A stretch of 34,370 bases of DNA from the NCBI GenBank assembly GCA_963511305.1, contig CAUPIJ010000020.1, positions 1 to 34,370 of the forward strand, written 5' to 3'. Positions 1 to 8,747 of this stretch are shown here, piece by piece; the stretch's first letter is position 1, and every line of letters begins with the position of its first letter. This stretch comes from Propionimicrobium sp963511305 (lineage in GTDB: Bacteria > Actinomycetota > Actinomycetes > Propionibacteriales > Propionibacteriaceae). Below the pieces are notes generated by a model. The model made no database searches and had not been told where the DNA came from. It was given only the letters and a program-made list of their open reading frames with translations. The translations under genes and the position numbers were made by a program.

Positions 1-82
1 CATTCCGAACCCAGAAGTTAAGCCTTTTAGCGCCGATGGTACTGCAGGGGGGACCTTGTGGGAGACTAGGTAGTCGCCGGAC
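1..82 (+). rRNA. rrf: 5S ribosomal RNA, 3' part
   Basis: The window opens inside a 5S rRNA gene. The conserved stretch CCGAACCCAGAAGTTAAGC is present at 5-23, and the 3' end has the usual GGGAGACTAGGTAGTCGCCGG ending with its last bases near 82. About 35 nt of the 5' part lie outside the window. This should be the end of an rRNA operon whose 16S and 23S genes are upstream. Confidence 0.93.
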
Positions 83-87
83 TTTAT

Positions 88-128
88 ATTAATGCCCTTG
101 GCCTTATGGCTGAGGGCATTAATTTTTT
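88..128 (+). terminator. Rho-independent terminator of the rRNA operon
   Basis: A perfect 11-bp stem (ATTAATGCCCT at 88-98 pairing with 113-123) is followed by a run of T at 123-128. It lies immediately after the 5S gene, as expected for the end of an rRNA operon. Confidence 0.88.
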
Positions 129-170
129 ATGCCAAAGTAGCTCAGGTATTTAACGGTTGAAAATATTTCT

Positions 171-188
171 GCCCTCGGCTTCGAGGGC
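171..188. terminator. possible second terminator hairpin between 5S and the U32 gene
   Basis: A 7-bp perfect stem (GCCCTCG 171-177 with CGAGGGC 182-188) and a 4-nt loop. On the minus strand it lies downstream of the U32 gene and is followed by an AT-rich stretch with only a short T run, so it could end that transcript. Weak on both strands. Confidence 0.4.
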
Positions 189-279
189 AAATCTATCTTT
201 GTTGTCATTTATACTCTGTCGCCGTATCGCTATTTTCTTGAATAGTGCCTAGTCATAAAGGGAAAAAATCGTATACCCA

Positions 280-1611
280 CTATGTTGAGATTTTATTCAT
301 GGGGGTGCGAATCATCGCACCAGGCGGAACGGAAATGCTGCACGGTAAAGAGAATGTTTTTGCGTGGTTGTTAATTTCGTTGATGCTCTGACCGTCCTGA
401 TCGAGAATTCCTGCATCGGGCACGGTCAGCTTCACCGGTTCGCTGCCGGGAAAAAGGAATTCGATCTCGTCGCCGGGGCTAATCTTGTTCTTGGAATGCA
501 GGTATAGCCTGCCTTGAACGGCGTCGTATTTTTCGACGACACCAACCCAGCGCCAGTCGTTGAAGCTGCCGCCGGACTTCACGTACTGGCTGGCGGGATT
601 ATCGGGGTAGTAGAAGCCCGTGCAGTAGTCGCGGTGGGCGACCTTGTAGGGCTCAGCGAGCAGCCATTCGGGGAAGTCGACCGGTGGCAGGCCCTCGGTC
701 ACCGTGCCGACGAACTTCTTGAGCTGGTTTCCGTCGGCGTCCTCATAGCCCCGCGCCTGGAGGTAGCAGGTGGTCGCGGCTTTATATGAGTTAGTCGTGC
801 AAGCGACGTAGTACGCGCCCTTGGCTCGACCCTCGATCTTCAGGCTTGTCACGCCGGCATCGAGGACGTCGTCGACGTGGGCCAACATGTTCATGTCCTG
901 GGAGTTGAAAAGGAAGGTGCCCTCTTCGGTGACCTCGACCGGAAAGAACTGTCCTGGGCGCTTCTGTTCGACCACGTGGTATTGCCAGCGGCACGACTGG
1001 GCGCAGTCGCCGTGATTGGCATCGCGGCCAGTGGTGTGCTGAGAGATCAGGCAGCGTCCCGAGAAAGCCATGCACATCGCGCCGTGGACGAAAGCCTCGA
1101 TCTCTAGTTCGGGGCTCACGTTGGCTCGAATTTCGCGGATGGCGTCCAACCCTAGTTCGCGGGCAAGCACCACCCTGGAGGCGCCGAGCTGCGCGAACGC
1201 GTTCGCCGCCTGATAGTTAGTGACGCCCGCCTGAGTGGAGACGTGCAATTCGATCATCGGGGCAACCTGGCGGGCCGCCATCAGCACTCCGATGTCGGAG
1301 ACGATCAGGGCGTCCACGCCCATCTCGGCGAGCTGGCCCATATAGGCGTTCAGGTCGGTGACTTCAGAATTGGTGGGCAGCACGTTGCAGGTGACGAACA
1401 CCCTGGCACCCCTCGCGTGCGCATATTCTATGCCCTCCGCCAGGTCGGCAAGAGAGAAGTTCTTTGCTCGAGCGCGCATGCCGAACTCGCGTCCACCGCA
1501 GTAGACGGCGTCCGCGCCGAAGTCCACCGCAGTCTTCAGCGTGGCCAGGTTGCCGGCTGGCGCCAGCACCTCGGGGCGGTAACGCCTGGGGATAGAAGGA
1601 AACGTGCTCAC
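280..1611 (-). CDS. trhP: U32 family protein, TrhP (YegQ)-like tRNA hydroxylation factor
   Basis: Protein of 443 aa of the peptidase U32 family. It resembles Escherichia coli TrhP (YegQ, 453 aa) over its whole length: an N-terminal LAPAGN...GADAVYCG segment (about residues 16-40), the central signature VHGAMCMAFSGRC, then CAQSCRW and SLKIEGRAK. TrhP makes 5-hydroxyuridine at tRNA position 34 from prephenate, and the conserved cysteines are thought to bind an iron-sulfur cluster; this is family knowledge. The start is GTG at 1611 with a poor ribosome binding site, but no better start precedes the conserved region. The gene seems monocistronic; yaaA is 150 bp upstream on the same strand. Other U32 subfamilies (RlhA, UbiU/V) fit less well, but assignment within U32 in actinomycetes is less certain than the family. 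Confidence 0.8.
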   Translation of the reverse strand: MSTFPSIPRRYRPEVLAPAGNLATLKTAVDFGADAVYCGGREFGMRARAKNFSLADLAEGIEYAHARGARVFVTCNVLPTNSEVTDLNAYMGQLAEMGVDALIVSDIGVLMAARQVAPMIELHVSTQAGVTNYQAANAFAQLGASRVVLARELGLDAIREIRANVSPELEIEAFVHGAMCMAFSGRCLISQHTTGRDANHGDCAQSCRWQYHVVEQKRPGQFFPVEVTEEGTFLFNSQDMNMLAHVDDVLDAGVTSLKIEGRAKGAYYVACTTNSYKAATTCYLQARGYEDADGNQLKKFVGTVTEGLPPVDFPEWLLAEPYKVAHRDYCTGFYYPDNPASQYVKSGGSFNDWRWVGVVEKYDAVQGRLYLHSKNKISPGDEIEFLFPGSEPVKLTVPDAGILDQDGQSINEINNHAKTFSLPCSISVPPGAMIRTPMNKIST

Positions 1612-1760
1612 CCAACGAGCATAAACAAGAGCGAGGAATAGCCAAAAACATCTGGCACAGCAAGGTAGTAGAACAGCTTCGGTCAGGAAATTCCCCCACC
1701 AGGATGGCTAGCTTGTGGCTCTTCTCCTCTAACCGAGGGTGTCGATCAATGAACGGCTAT

Positions 1761-2510
1761 CTAGCGCCAGAAGACCGGCACTTCGTCTGTTGAGTTTTCC
1801 GGATCATACTCGTAGCCGTAAGCGTCGAAATCTTTCAGGTCCTCGACGCGTGTGATGTTCTGTTTGATGATCCAGGCGGTCATCGCGCCACGCGCCCGCT
1901 TGGCGTAGAGGGGCATCACGCGGCGCTTGCCGTTCTTACCGATGTCCTCGAAGCGCGGCGAAACCACCGGCGACACCGGGCTCTTGACCGCCTTTGAGTA
2001 TTCGTTGCTGGCCAGGTTTAGAAATACCTTGTCGCCAACGGATTCGGCCAGGTCAAGCTCGGCCAGCTCAGCAATCTGAGTGCCCCAGAAGCCGTAGAGA
2101 TCCTTTGCTTTTGAGGTCTCCAGCTTGGTGTGCATCTCTAGCCGGTGCGGGACGATCTCGTCAGCGGGGCGCAGCAGGCCGTAAAGACCGCTGAGAATGC
2201 GCAGCACGCCCTGGCTGCGCTCCAACTCTTGCGGGGTGAAGCTCTCGACGTCCAAGCTCTGATAGGCGTCGCCGGCGAAGGCGCTGATCGCGGGGCGCGG
2301 CTCGGCGTCGTAGAACTCTGCGAAACGATCATGATTCAGTGCGGCCAGCTCCTCGGAGATTCCCATCGCCTTGCCGAGCTGCGGTGCGGAAAACTCGCGC
2401 AGGGTCTCGACCAGTTCGTCGACCTGCGCGGCGAACCGGGGCTTGGTTCGGTTGATCTCGACGTCACGGTCGAAGTTCATCTTTTTTGACTCTGACAGCA
2501 GCACGATCAT
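1761..2510 (-). CDS. yaaA: YaaA family peroxide-stress protein (UPF0246)
   Basis: Protein of 249 aa matching the YaaA/DUF328 family (E. coli YaaA is 258 aa). Recognisable segments are the N-terminal IVLLSESKKM, the SGLYGLLRP segment and the C-terminal region around AKRARGAM. In E. coli YaaA lowers free intracellular iron and so limits peroxide damage; it binds DNA and has a helix-hairpin-helix-like fold. The ATG start at 2510 matches the family N terminus, with no strong ribosome binding site. It stands alone: a 126-bp gap separates it from the end of glpC upstream and 149 bp from the U32 gene downstream. Confidence 0.88.
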   Translation of the reverse strand: MIVLLSESKKMNFDRDVEINRTKPRFAAQVDELVETLREFSAPQLGKAMGISEELAALNHDRFAEFYDAEPRPAISAFAGDAYQSLDVESFTPQELERSQGVLRILSGLYGLLRPADEIVPHRLEMHTKLETSKAKDLYGFWGTQIAELAELDLAESVGDKVFLNLASNEYSKAVKSPVSPVVSPRFEDIGKNGKRRVMPLYAKRARGAMTAWIIKQNITRVEDLKDFDAYGYEYDPENSTDEVPVFWR

Positions 2511-2637
2511 GGGCTCAATGCTAGCCGGAGTTAAAAACAGCAGCCGCGCGGTTGGTTTGTTTTAGAGCTGCAGGCTCTGGCTGCCTGAGCACGCCAGCGT
2601 CGCGCAGCGAGAGCGCATTCCCGGCAGGCGCAGATTG

Positions 2638-3933
2638 TTATTCGGCCTCCGCGGACGTCCAGCCTAGTCCGAGCGCCTTGTGTACCAGCACGATCGGGTG
2701 GACGGTTCTGACGCCCGAGCCCTTTTCAATCTGCCAGCGGCAGGTCTCGGTGTCGCAGACGGCGATGCGTGAGTCGACCGCGATTTGCCGAACCATGTCG
2801 AATAGCGGCCTGCCGACCCTCTGCGCCACCTCGAACTTCTCCTTTTTGAGGCCGTAGGTGCCGGCGATGCCGCAGCAGGACCTGCCGGACTCGACGACCT
2901 CAAGCCCCGGAATCAGGCGCATCAGGTCGGCGGCGGGCGTCCCCATGCCCTGGCTACGCACCTGGCACGGCTGATGGTAGGGCACCCTCATCGTCAGCGG
3001 CTGGAAGCCGAAGTCCTCGCCGGCGTCGTGGAGTTCAAGCAGGAATTCGCTGATATCTCGCATGCGCTCGCCCACCTCGTTGATGGCGTCGTCCTCACGA
3101 ATGCCCAGGTAGTTGCGTGCCTCGTGCTTGAGCATGCCGCCGCAGCTGCCCGCGGTCGAGATGATCGGCACGGTTCCGTCGGCCGCGGTGATTCCGGCAG
3201 CCTCGCGCAGCTGACGGGCCAGCTTCTTCACCGACTTCTCGGCGTCCTCGTAGAGGCCATTGCTCTGCTGAGCCAGGCCACAGCAGCCCTGCTTCGGCAC
3301 GACGACCTCGAAATCCAGGTGCTCAAGAACCTGGATGGCGCACTTTACCGCTTCGGTCTCGAAGTAGCCGCCCGCGCAGCCGTGGAAGAAGACCACCTTG
3401 CCGCGTGTGCCCTTTGTCGCTAGCCTCTGGCGTTCGCGCAGCCAGCCCTGAAGCGTCTGCTTTTGGGCGGTCGGCATCGGGGCATCGGTGTGGACGCCTA
3501 CAACGGCCTCCATGATCTTGCGTAACGGCCTGAACTTCAGCGCCGCATTTGCGATCGGCGCTATCGGTGTCATCGCCTGTCCCATCAGAACCGTGTTGGT
3601 GATCAGGCGGTCGCGAATCGGTACGCCGCTCTGCGCCTTCTGCACGGCCTTGGCCAGCGAGATGATTTCGGAGACCTGGACGCCCTGCGGGCAGACCACC
3701 GAGCAGGTGCCGCAGCTAGAGCAGTAGTCGATGGAGTCGTCCACCGAAACGCCGTCGCGATAGCGTTCGGCCTGCGGGCCGGAGTATTTCGGACCGCCGA
3801 ATAGCGGGGTGGCTTCAAGCACCGGGCAGGTCGCCTCGCAGATGTTGCACTTGACGCAGCTATCCAGGCTCGCGCGCCTGATCTCGTTGTTCAGCCTTTC
3901 GCGCAGCTTCTGCGCGTTCCCCGTCCTGCTCAT
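2638..3933 (-). CDS. glpC: anaerobic glycerol-3-phosphate dehydrogenase subunit C
   Basis: Iron-sulfur subunit that links the GlpAB flavoprotein to the membrane quinone pool. From the chosen start it is 431 aa. Two [4Fe-4S] motifs are visible: C26-x2-C29-x2-C32-x3-C36-P and C71-x2-C74-x2-C77-x3-C81-P. Two CCG domains follow, around the CCGLAQQSNG and CCGIAGTYG segments, typical of the GlpC/heterodisulfide reductase D superfamily. The ORF can be extended 10 codons upstream, but ATG at 3933 overlaps the glpB stop by ATGA and has a GGAGAGAG ribosome binding site, so I take that start. It is the last gene of glpABC. No convincing terminator is seen between it and yaaA. Confidence 0.95.
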   Translation of the reverse strand: MSRTGNAQKLRERLNNEIRRASLDSCVKCNICEATCPVLEATPLFGGPKYSGPQAERYRDGVSVDDSIDYCSSCGTCSVVCPQGVQVSEIISLAKAVQKAQSGVPIRDRLITNTVLMGQAMTPIAPIANAALKFRPLRKIMEAVVGVHTDAPMPTAQKQTLQGWLRERQRLATKGTRGKVVFFHGCAGGYFETEAVKCAIQVLEHLDFEVVVPKQGCCGLAQQSNGLYEDAEKSVKKLARQLREAAGITAADGTVPIISTAGSCGGMLKHEARNYLGIREDDAINEVGERMRDISEFLLELHDAGEDFGFQPLTMRVPYHQPCQVRSQGMGTPAADLMRLIPGLEVVESGRSCCGIAGTYGLKKEKFEVAQRVGRPLFDMVRQIAVDSRIAVCDTETCRWQIEKGSGVRTVHPIVLVHKALGLGWTSAEAE

Positions 3934-5165
3934 CTGCTCTCTCCAACCTGCTCGGCAGCGCACTTGCCGGAGGTAACGGCGATGCCATCGCCAGACTTCT
4001 CGATCCAGCGCTGCGCCCCGGCCAGCAGTCCGCCCGCGGCGTAGAAATTGTTGTAAACAGCCTTGCCACTCTCGTCCAGGACGCGCATCTTCTCGTCGAC
4101 GCGAACGCCGACCTCGAACAGCGGTTGCGGCTCGTCTTGTTTGTGGGTAACCAGGCCCTCGCCGTTGTGCTCGTTGAGTGGCAGACCGAAAACGGTCTCG
4201 GTGATATTGCGATGCGAATCCACGTTTAGCGCGCCCGACTCGAAACCGCCCGGTGCGTAAATGACAGCGTCGGCCTCGATGACCCGCTCGTGACCGGCCA
4301 GCTCGACGTTCACGCTCTTGACGCGGCCGCCCTCGGCGTTCAGGCCGGTGACCTTGGCGTCGAGCATGTAACGAACACCGTGCGACTTGGCATATGCAAC
4401 CAGGTGCTCCTGCATCAGGCGACCAGGCGCAGCCGGGGGCTGCATGATCGACTCGGCAACCGGACGGCCAACCAGCTCAGAAACCTGCTTGGCGACTCCG
4501 GCGTAAGAAAGGACCGGGGGAACCAGGACGACGTCACCCTCGCCCGCCACGCGCTTCAACTCTGCGGCGAATGCGCTAACCAGCTGCGGGTCCTTCATGG
4601 CCCTGGCGTAGGTGTAGGACGTGGGATCCTTCTCGCCCGGACGGGGCTCGAGGCTCATCAAGGCTTCGGAGGTGACGTACTTGCCGCCATCCGGGGTTTC
4701 GGTGCGGGCGATGTTGCCGGCAACCATCGAGGTCTGGAAGTCCTTGATCTGCTTGATGCCGACAACCGCGTAGCTGCGCACCTTGCGGGCGTCGCCGGCA
4801 GCCATGCTGGGAATGACGTAGGCGGACGGGCGAAGAGCGCCTATCGCGGTAGGAACCAAGTAGTTGCTGTGCGGGTCGCCCTCGATCAGCTCAGGACCGA
4901 AGATGTTGGCAATCCACTTGGTGGATTCCTCGACGGCCTGCGCGCCTAGGATTCGGTACGGGTGCTTCTCCGGAAGTGAATCGATCGCGGCGATCGGATC
5001 GTCGACGCGCTCGGGTGCGTAACCCAGAATATCGACGGTGCCCTGCGAAAGCTGCAGGCCGCCGTTACCGAACGTGACGAGCGTGGTCGGCACGCCCTGC
5101 TCCGCCAGACGAATCGCTGCGGAAAGTCCGGCGAGCCCGGAACCAATAACAATTGTGCGGCTCAT
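3930..5165 (-). CDS. glpB: anaerobic glycerol-3-phosphate dehydrogenase subunit B
   Basis: Flavoprotein of 411 aa (E. coli GlpB 419 aa), the small partner of GlpA in the anaerobic glycerol-3-phosphate dehydrogenase complex that feeds electrons to fumarate or nitrate respiration. The N terminus has a dinucleotide-binding motif G8-S-G10-L-A-G13, and a second conserved block lies near the C terminus (NNFYAAGGLLAG, followed by DGIAVTSGKCAAE). It overlaps glpA upstream and glpC downstream by 4 nt each, so the three subunits are translationally coupled. The ribosome binding site AGAAGGTGG precedes the ATG. Confidence 0.94.
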   Translation of the reverse strand: MSRTIVIGSGLAGLSAAIRLAEQGVPTTLVTFGNGGLQLSQGTVDILGYAPERVDDPIAAIDSLPEKHPYRILGAQAVEESTKWIANIFGPELIEGDPHSNYLVPTAIGALRPSAYVIPSMAAGDARKVRSYAVVGIKQIKDFQTSMVAGNIARTETPDGGKYVTSEALMSLEPRPGEKDPTSYTYARAMKDPQLVSAFAAELKRVAGEGDVVLVPPVLSYAGVAKQVSELVGRPVAESIMQPPAAPGRLMQEHLVAYAKSHGVRYMLDAKVTGLNAEGGRVKSVNVELAGHERVIEADAVIYAPGGFESGALNVDSHRNITETVFGLPLNEHNGEGLVTHKQDEPQPLFEVGVRVDEKMRVLDESGKAVYNNFYAAGGLLAGAQRWIEKSGDGIAVTSGKCAAEQVGESR

Positions 5166-6739
5166 AACACCACCTTCTCAGGGGCAGGAAGATGGTTAAC
5201 ATCTAGCGTGCCCGAAGTCATCCAGTAATCGAGTGCGGTTTGGCGGACCTGCTGTCCGTAAATAAGTGGCCACAGACCAATCCAGCGGTTACGCAGGAAA
5301 CGCTGCAGCAGCGCGGTCGCGGCTTCGGCGTCCGCGTAGCCCATCGAGCACATCGCGCCAGCGAAGCGCCCGGCGCAGATGCCGCCCTGACAAGGTCCCA
5401 TACCGATGCGCAGCCTGCGGCGCAGGTCGTCCATCGACGGATTGTCCGGCCCCTTCTCTATCTCGCGCTTGAGGTCTCCGGTTGAGACTTGCTCGCACTC
5501 ACAAAGCACGGCTTCGGCCTGCCAGTTCTCTTCGCGGTCTGCCAACCGATCGCGCACTGAGTGCAGCTTGCGATCCTCGCTGCCAGGCACCGGCTCGTCG
5601 GCGGTGCGGCAGGGGTGCTGGTTGCCGGTTATGCGCTCCATCGCGTCGACGATGTGCTCTGCCATCAGGCGATAGGTGGTCAGCTTGCCGCCGCCGATGG
5701 TCATCATGCCCGCGAGCCCGTCGCGCTGGGCGTGATCGAGTACGGCCATGCCGCGGCTCATGTGACGGGTGTCGGAGCTGGCCACGCGGTCGTCCTTGAT
5801 CAGCGGGCGAGCGCCCACCCAGGCGTGCACCGCGCGGGACTGGCGGAAACCGGGCACCAGTTCTTCGCCCGCGTCCAGCATCTGCTGAATCTCGTTCTCG
5901 GGAATCTCGAGCTTGTCGGGATCGTCTACCTTGACGTCCGTGGTGCCGATGATCGAAACCGTGTGCGCGGGCACCAGGATGTCGCCGTCGGCGGGCGTGA
6001 CGCAGCGGTTGATCACGGTGTTCACCAGGCGGTGGTTCATCGCGATCATGATGCCGCGACCCGGCACCACCTCGACCGGGTGGCAGCCAGCCAAAGCGGC
6101 GATCTGACCCGCCCAGGGGCCAGCGCAGTTGAGCACGAAGCCGCAGTCGATGCTGATCTTCTCACCGCTCTTGCGGTCCTCGCAGACGACCGCAGCGACC
6201 CGGTCAGCCTCGCGCTCGATGCCGGTTACCCTGGTGTAGGTCAGAATCTTCGCTCCGTACAGCTCAGCGGAGCGGGCGGCCGTCCAGACGAGCTGCCAGC
6301 CGTCCACCGAGCCGTCTTCGACCTCGAAGACTCGGTTCAGGTTCGGGTTCAGGCGGGGCTCGCGGCGCAGCGCCTCTGCCGGGCTGATCTCGCGGCAGGG
6401 CATGTTCGCCTCGACTGCACCGACGACGAACTTGTCGGGGTAGTCTGGGTCGTCGCCCTTCAGTGAGACGAAGAAACCACCCGTCGGCTCCACCGCGTGC
6501 GCCTGAATCTTGCGCAAAATTGCGTTCTCTTCTGCGCATTCGCGCGCGGAGACTGGGTCGCTAACCACGTAGCGTCCCCCGGAGTGCAGCAGGCCGTGGA
6601 ACCGTGAAGTAGTGCCCTGTCCAAGATCCGCGCGCTCCACCAGGATCGCGGAGTAGCCGCGCATGGCGACGTCGCGCAGCACGCCTACTCCGGTAGAACC
6701 GCCACCGATAACCACGACGTCGGCTTGCAGTTTCTTCAT
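5162..6739 (-). CDS. glpA: anaerobic glycerol-3-phosphate dehydrogenase subunit A
   Basis: Catalytic FAD subunit, 525 aa, oxidising glycerol-3-phosphate to dihydroxyacetone phosphate. Residues 12-19 form the FAD motif GGGSTGVG, followed by the DAO-family segment GTTSRFHGLLHSGGRYV. A C-terminal BFD-like [2Fe-2S] domain (about residues 410-465) has the cysteine pairs in VLCECEQVS and GPCQGGICAG, which separates GlpA from the aerobic GlpD. The ribosome binding site AGGAAG precedes the ATG. It leads glpABC and faces glpK across 351 bp, so glycerol phosphorylation and oxidation are probably co-regulated. Confidence 0.96.
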   Translation of the reverse strand: MKKLQADVVVIGGGSTGVGVLRDVAMRGYSAILVERADLGQGTTSRFHGLLHSGGRYVVSDPVSARECAEENAILRKIQAHAVEPTGGFFVSLKGDDPDYPDKFVVGAVEANMPCREISPAEALRREPRLNPNLNRVFEVEDGSVDGWQLVWTAARSAELYGAKILTYTRVTGIEREADRVAAVVCEDRKSGEKISIDCGFVLNCAGPWAGQIAALAGCHPVEVVPGRGIMIAMNHRLVNTVINRCVTPADGDILVPAHTVSIIGTTDVKVDDPDKLEIPENEIQQMLDAGEELVPGFRQSRAVHAWVGARPLIKDDRVASSDTRHMSRGMAVLDHAQRDGLAGMMTIGGGKLTTYRLMAEHIVDAMERITGNQHPCRTADEPVPGSEDRKLHSVRDRLADREENWQAEAVLCECEQVSTGDLKREIEKGPDNPSMDDLRRRLRIGMGPCQGGICAGRFAGAMCSMGYADAEAATALLQRFLRNRWIGLWPLIYGQQVRQTALDYWMTSGTLDVNHLPAPEKVVL

Positions 6740-6859
6740 CGCGCTTCCTAGTGTCTTTAATCTTTGTCAATAAACATTCTCACCCATAACGGAGCCGAGC
6801 CCGAGGCGGCAGCGGAAAACGACGGATCTGTTTTCGGCTCAGCAGCGGGTCTGCACATA

Positions 6860-6880
6860 GGTTCAACGTTTTAGCGAACC
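6860..6880. promoter_or_regulatory. possible operator, inverted repeat GGTTC-N11-GAACC
   Basis: GGTTC at 6860-6864 and GAACC at 6876-6880 form an inverted repeat with 21-bp total span. The half-sites resemble the TTCG/CGAA core known for DeoR-family GlpR operators, and the site lies between glpA and glpK. Inference only; no regulator gene is in the window. Confidence 0.3.
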
Positions 6881-6895
6881 CTAAGAAGGAGCTTC

Positions 6896-6934
6896 ATGGC
6901 TTACACCACTCTCTTCGTCATGCTGCTTGGGTGA
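6896..6934 (+). CDS. possible 12-aa leader peptide upstream of glpK
   Basis: A 13-codon ORF encoding MAYTTLFVMLLG, preceded by AAGGAG 4 nt before its ATG, one of the clearer ribosome binding sites here. It ends 156 nt before glpK. The peptide is hydrophobic, so it could be a leader peptide or the remnant of a membrane protein such as GlpF. Nothing but the ribosome binding site and position supports translation. Confidence 0.3.
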   Translation: MAYTTLFVMLLG

Positions 6935-7054
6935 AAGCTGCGGCCCTCGAACATTCGCCCTGGTGATCCGATTATCCGGGACAGGTTAATGACGTTTGTT
7001 AGGTAGCCTGATAGGTGTCGGACTGAGGCTCGTGGCGCGACGCTGCGGGGCTGA

Positions 7055-7076
7055 ATACCGTCCTTATACCGTCCTT
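7055..7076 (+). repeat. perfect tandem 11-bp repeat before glpK
   Basis: Two head-to-tail copies of ATACCGTCCTT (7055-7065 and 7066-7076) end 14 bp before the glpK start, just upstream of its ribosome binding site (GAGGAGG). They may be slippage or a regulator or RNA-binding site. Confidence 0.75.
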
Positions 7077-7090
7077 GCGAGGAGGCCGCG

Positions 7091-8617
7091 ATGACCGAGA
7101 AGAAATACGTTCTGGCCGTGGACCAGGGCACGACTAGCTCTAGGGCAATCGTCTTCAACCACGATGGGCGCGTCGTTTCGGTGGGGCAGAAGGAGCACGA
7201 GCAGATCTATCCGCACGCCGGCTGGGTCGAGCACGACCCGATGGAGATCTGGCGCAACACCCGCGAGGTCATCGGCGAGGCCCTCGGGCGCGCCGACATA
7301 AATCGGCATGTGATCGCTGGCGTGGGCATCACCAACCAGCGCGAAACCACCATCATCTGGGACAAGAAGACCGGCGAGCCCGTCTATAACGCGGTCGTCT
7401 GGCAAGACGCCCGCACCACCAAGCGATGCAGGCAGATGATCGAGGACGGCGGCCGGGAACAATTCCGAGAGATTACTGGCGAACCGATTTCGGTTTACCC
7501 GTCCGCAACCAAGATCGAGTGGATCCTGAACAACGTCGAGGGCGCCCGCGAGAAGGCAGAAGCCGGCGACCTGCTCTTCGGCACCCCGGACACCTGGCTG
7601 GTCTGGAAAATGACCGGCGGCGTCGACGGAGGAAAGCACGTCACCGACGTGACTAATGCTTCGCGCACCATGCTGATGAACCTGAAGACGCTCGACTGGG
7701 ACGATCGAATGTGCGACTATTTCGACATCCCGAAGGCGATGTTGCCGCAGATCCGCTCGTCGTCGGAGGTCTACGGGCACGGCATGAAGACCAGCCTGCT
7801 GATCGACACCCCGATTGCAGGCATCCTCGGCGACCAGCAGGCGGCGACCTTCGGCCAGGCGTGCTTCAGCCCTGGCATGGCGAAGAACACCTATGGCACC
7901 GGCTGCTTCACGCTGATCAACACCGGCCACGAGCCGACCTGGTCCGAGAACGGCCTGATCACCACCGTGCTCTACAAAATCGGCGAGCAGAAGCCGGTTT
8001 ACGCCCTGGAGGGCTCGATCGCCGTGGCGGGTTCGCTGGTGCAGTGGCTGCGCGACAATCTGCGCATGTTCGACTCGGCCCCCGAGGTCGAGGAACTCGC
8101 CAAAACCGTTTCCGACAACGGTGGGTGCTATTTCGTGCCGGCGTTTTCGGGTTTGTTCGCGCCTTACTGGCGCTCCGATGCACGAGGTGTGATCGCCGGG
8201 CTGACCCGTTACGTCAACCGCGGTCACATCGCCCGCGCGGTGCTCGAGGCCACCGCCTACCAAACCCGCGAGGTGCTGGAGGCGATGGAGGCGGATTCGG
8301 GCGAGAAGCTGAAGGAGCTGCGCGTCGACGGCGGCATGACCAACGACGAGCTGCTGATGCAGTTCCAGGCCGACCAGCTCGGCGTGGACGTCGTGTGTCC
8401 GGTCGTTGCGGAGACCACCGCTCTCGGCGCGGCCTACGCGGCGGGCATCGCCACCGGCTTCTGGAGTGGCGAGCAGGACGTCATCGACAACTGGCAGGAG
8501 GCCAAGCGTTGGTCGCCGCAGGGCGATGAGGAAGAAAACGAGCGCCTGTTCCGCAACTGGAAGAAAGCCGTCACCAAGTCGTTCGACTGGGTAAATGACG
8601 ACGTCATCGAAGGCTAA
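7091..8617 (+). CDS. glpK: glycerol kinase
   Basis: FGGY-family kinase of 508 aa (E. coli GlpK 502 aa) that phosphorylates glycerol with ATP to glycerol-3-phosphate, the substrate of GlpABC. Residues 10-17 give the phosphate-binding DQGTTSSR motif; the glycerol-binding region TNQRETT, the GTPDTWLVWK segment and the C-terminal DGGMTNDELLMQ block are all present. The start is ATG with GAGGAGG upstream. It is monocistronic, ending at a strong terminator. Regulation by the shared spacer with glpA is likely. Confidence 0.97.
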   Translation: MTEKKYVLAVDQGTTSSRAIVFNHDGRVVSVGQKEHEQIYPHAGWVEHDPMEIWRNTREVIGEALGRADINRHVIAGVGITNQRETTIIWDKKTGEPVYNAVVWQDARTTKRCRQMIEDGGREQFREITGEPISVYPSATKIEWILNNVEGAREKAEAGDLLFGTPDTWLVWKMTGGVDGGKHVTDVTNASRTMLMNLKTLDWDDRMCDYFDIPKAMLPQIRSSSEVYGHGMKTSLLIDTPIAGILGDQQAATFGQACFSPGMAKNTYGTGCFTLINTGHEPTWSENGLITTVLYKIGEQKPVYALEGSIAVAGSLVQWLRDNLRMFDSAPEVEELAKTVSDNGGCYFVPAFSGLFAPYWRSDARGVIAGLTRYVNRGHIARAVLEATAYQTREVLEAMEADSGEKLKELRVDGGMTNDELLMQFQADQLGVDVVCPVVAETTALGAAYAAGIATGFWSGEQDVIDNWQEAKRWSPQGDEEENERLFRNWKKAVTKSFDWVNDDVIEG

Positions 8618-8634
8618 AACACTTTTTAATTAGG

Positions 8635-8668
8635 GATCGCCCCGATCGTTTGGTCGGGGCGATCTTTT
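8635..8668 (+). terminator. Rho-independent terminator after glpK
   Basis: A perfect 11-bp stem (GATCGCCCCGA 8635-8645 with TCGGGGCGATC 8654-8664), 8-nt loop and TTTT tail, 17 nt after the glpK stop. Confidence 0.92.
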
Positions 8669-8683
8669 AGTTTGACTAAAATG

Positions 8684-8712
8684 TTGAAAAATTAGGCAAG
8701 CCTTATTAAAGT
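8684..8712 (+). promoter_or_regulatory. predicted promoter with DtxR/IdeR-like iron box
   Basis: TTGAAA (8684-8689) and TAAAGT (8707-8712) are spaced by 17 bp. Between and overlapping them is TTAGGCAAGCCTTATTAA (8692-8709), whose AGGC..GCCT core resembles half of the actinobacterial DtxR/IdeR consensus (TTAGGTTAGGCTAACCTAA). A repressor bound here would block the promoter, so the downstream operon is probably iron-repressed. Confidence 0.5.
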
Positions 8713-8747
8713 TACGGACGCATTAAAAATTCCTGAAAGGTTTATAG

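Larger units (their letters stand above)
6740..7090. promoter_or_regulatory. divergent glpA / glpK control region
   Basis: The 351-bp spacer holds the promoters of both directions. Toward glpA there is a perfect TTGACA hexamer (minus strand, 6770-6765), but I find no good -10 at the standard distance. Other features are an inverted repeat GAGCCGA/TCGGCTC (6792-6798 and 6834-6840), a second repeat at 6860-6880, a tiny ORF with a strong ribosome binding site at 6896-6934, and a perfect tandem 11-mer at 7055-7076. No glpF (glycerol facilitator) gene is present here. Confidence 0.6.

Noticed and set aside
7064..8263. A 399-codon minus-strand frame opposite glpK, and similar long antisense frames opposite pntA, glpA, cbiX and cbiGH
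   Set aside because: Codon-bias shadows in high-GC DNA; compositions are unlike real proteins and the opposite strands hold recognised enzymes.
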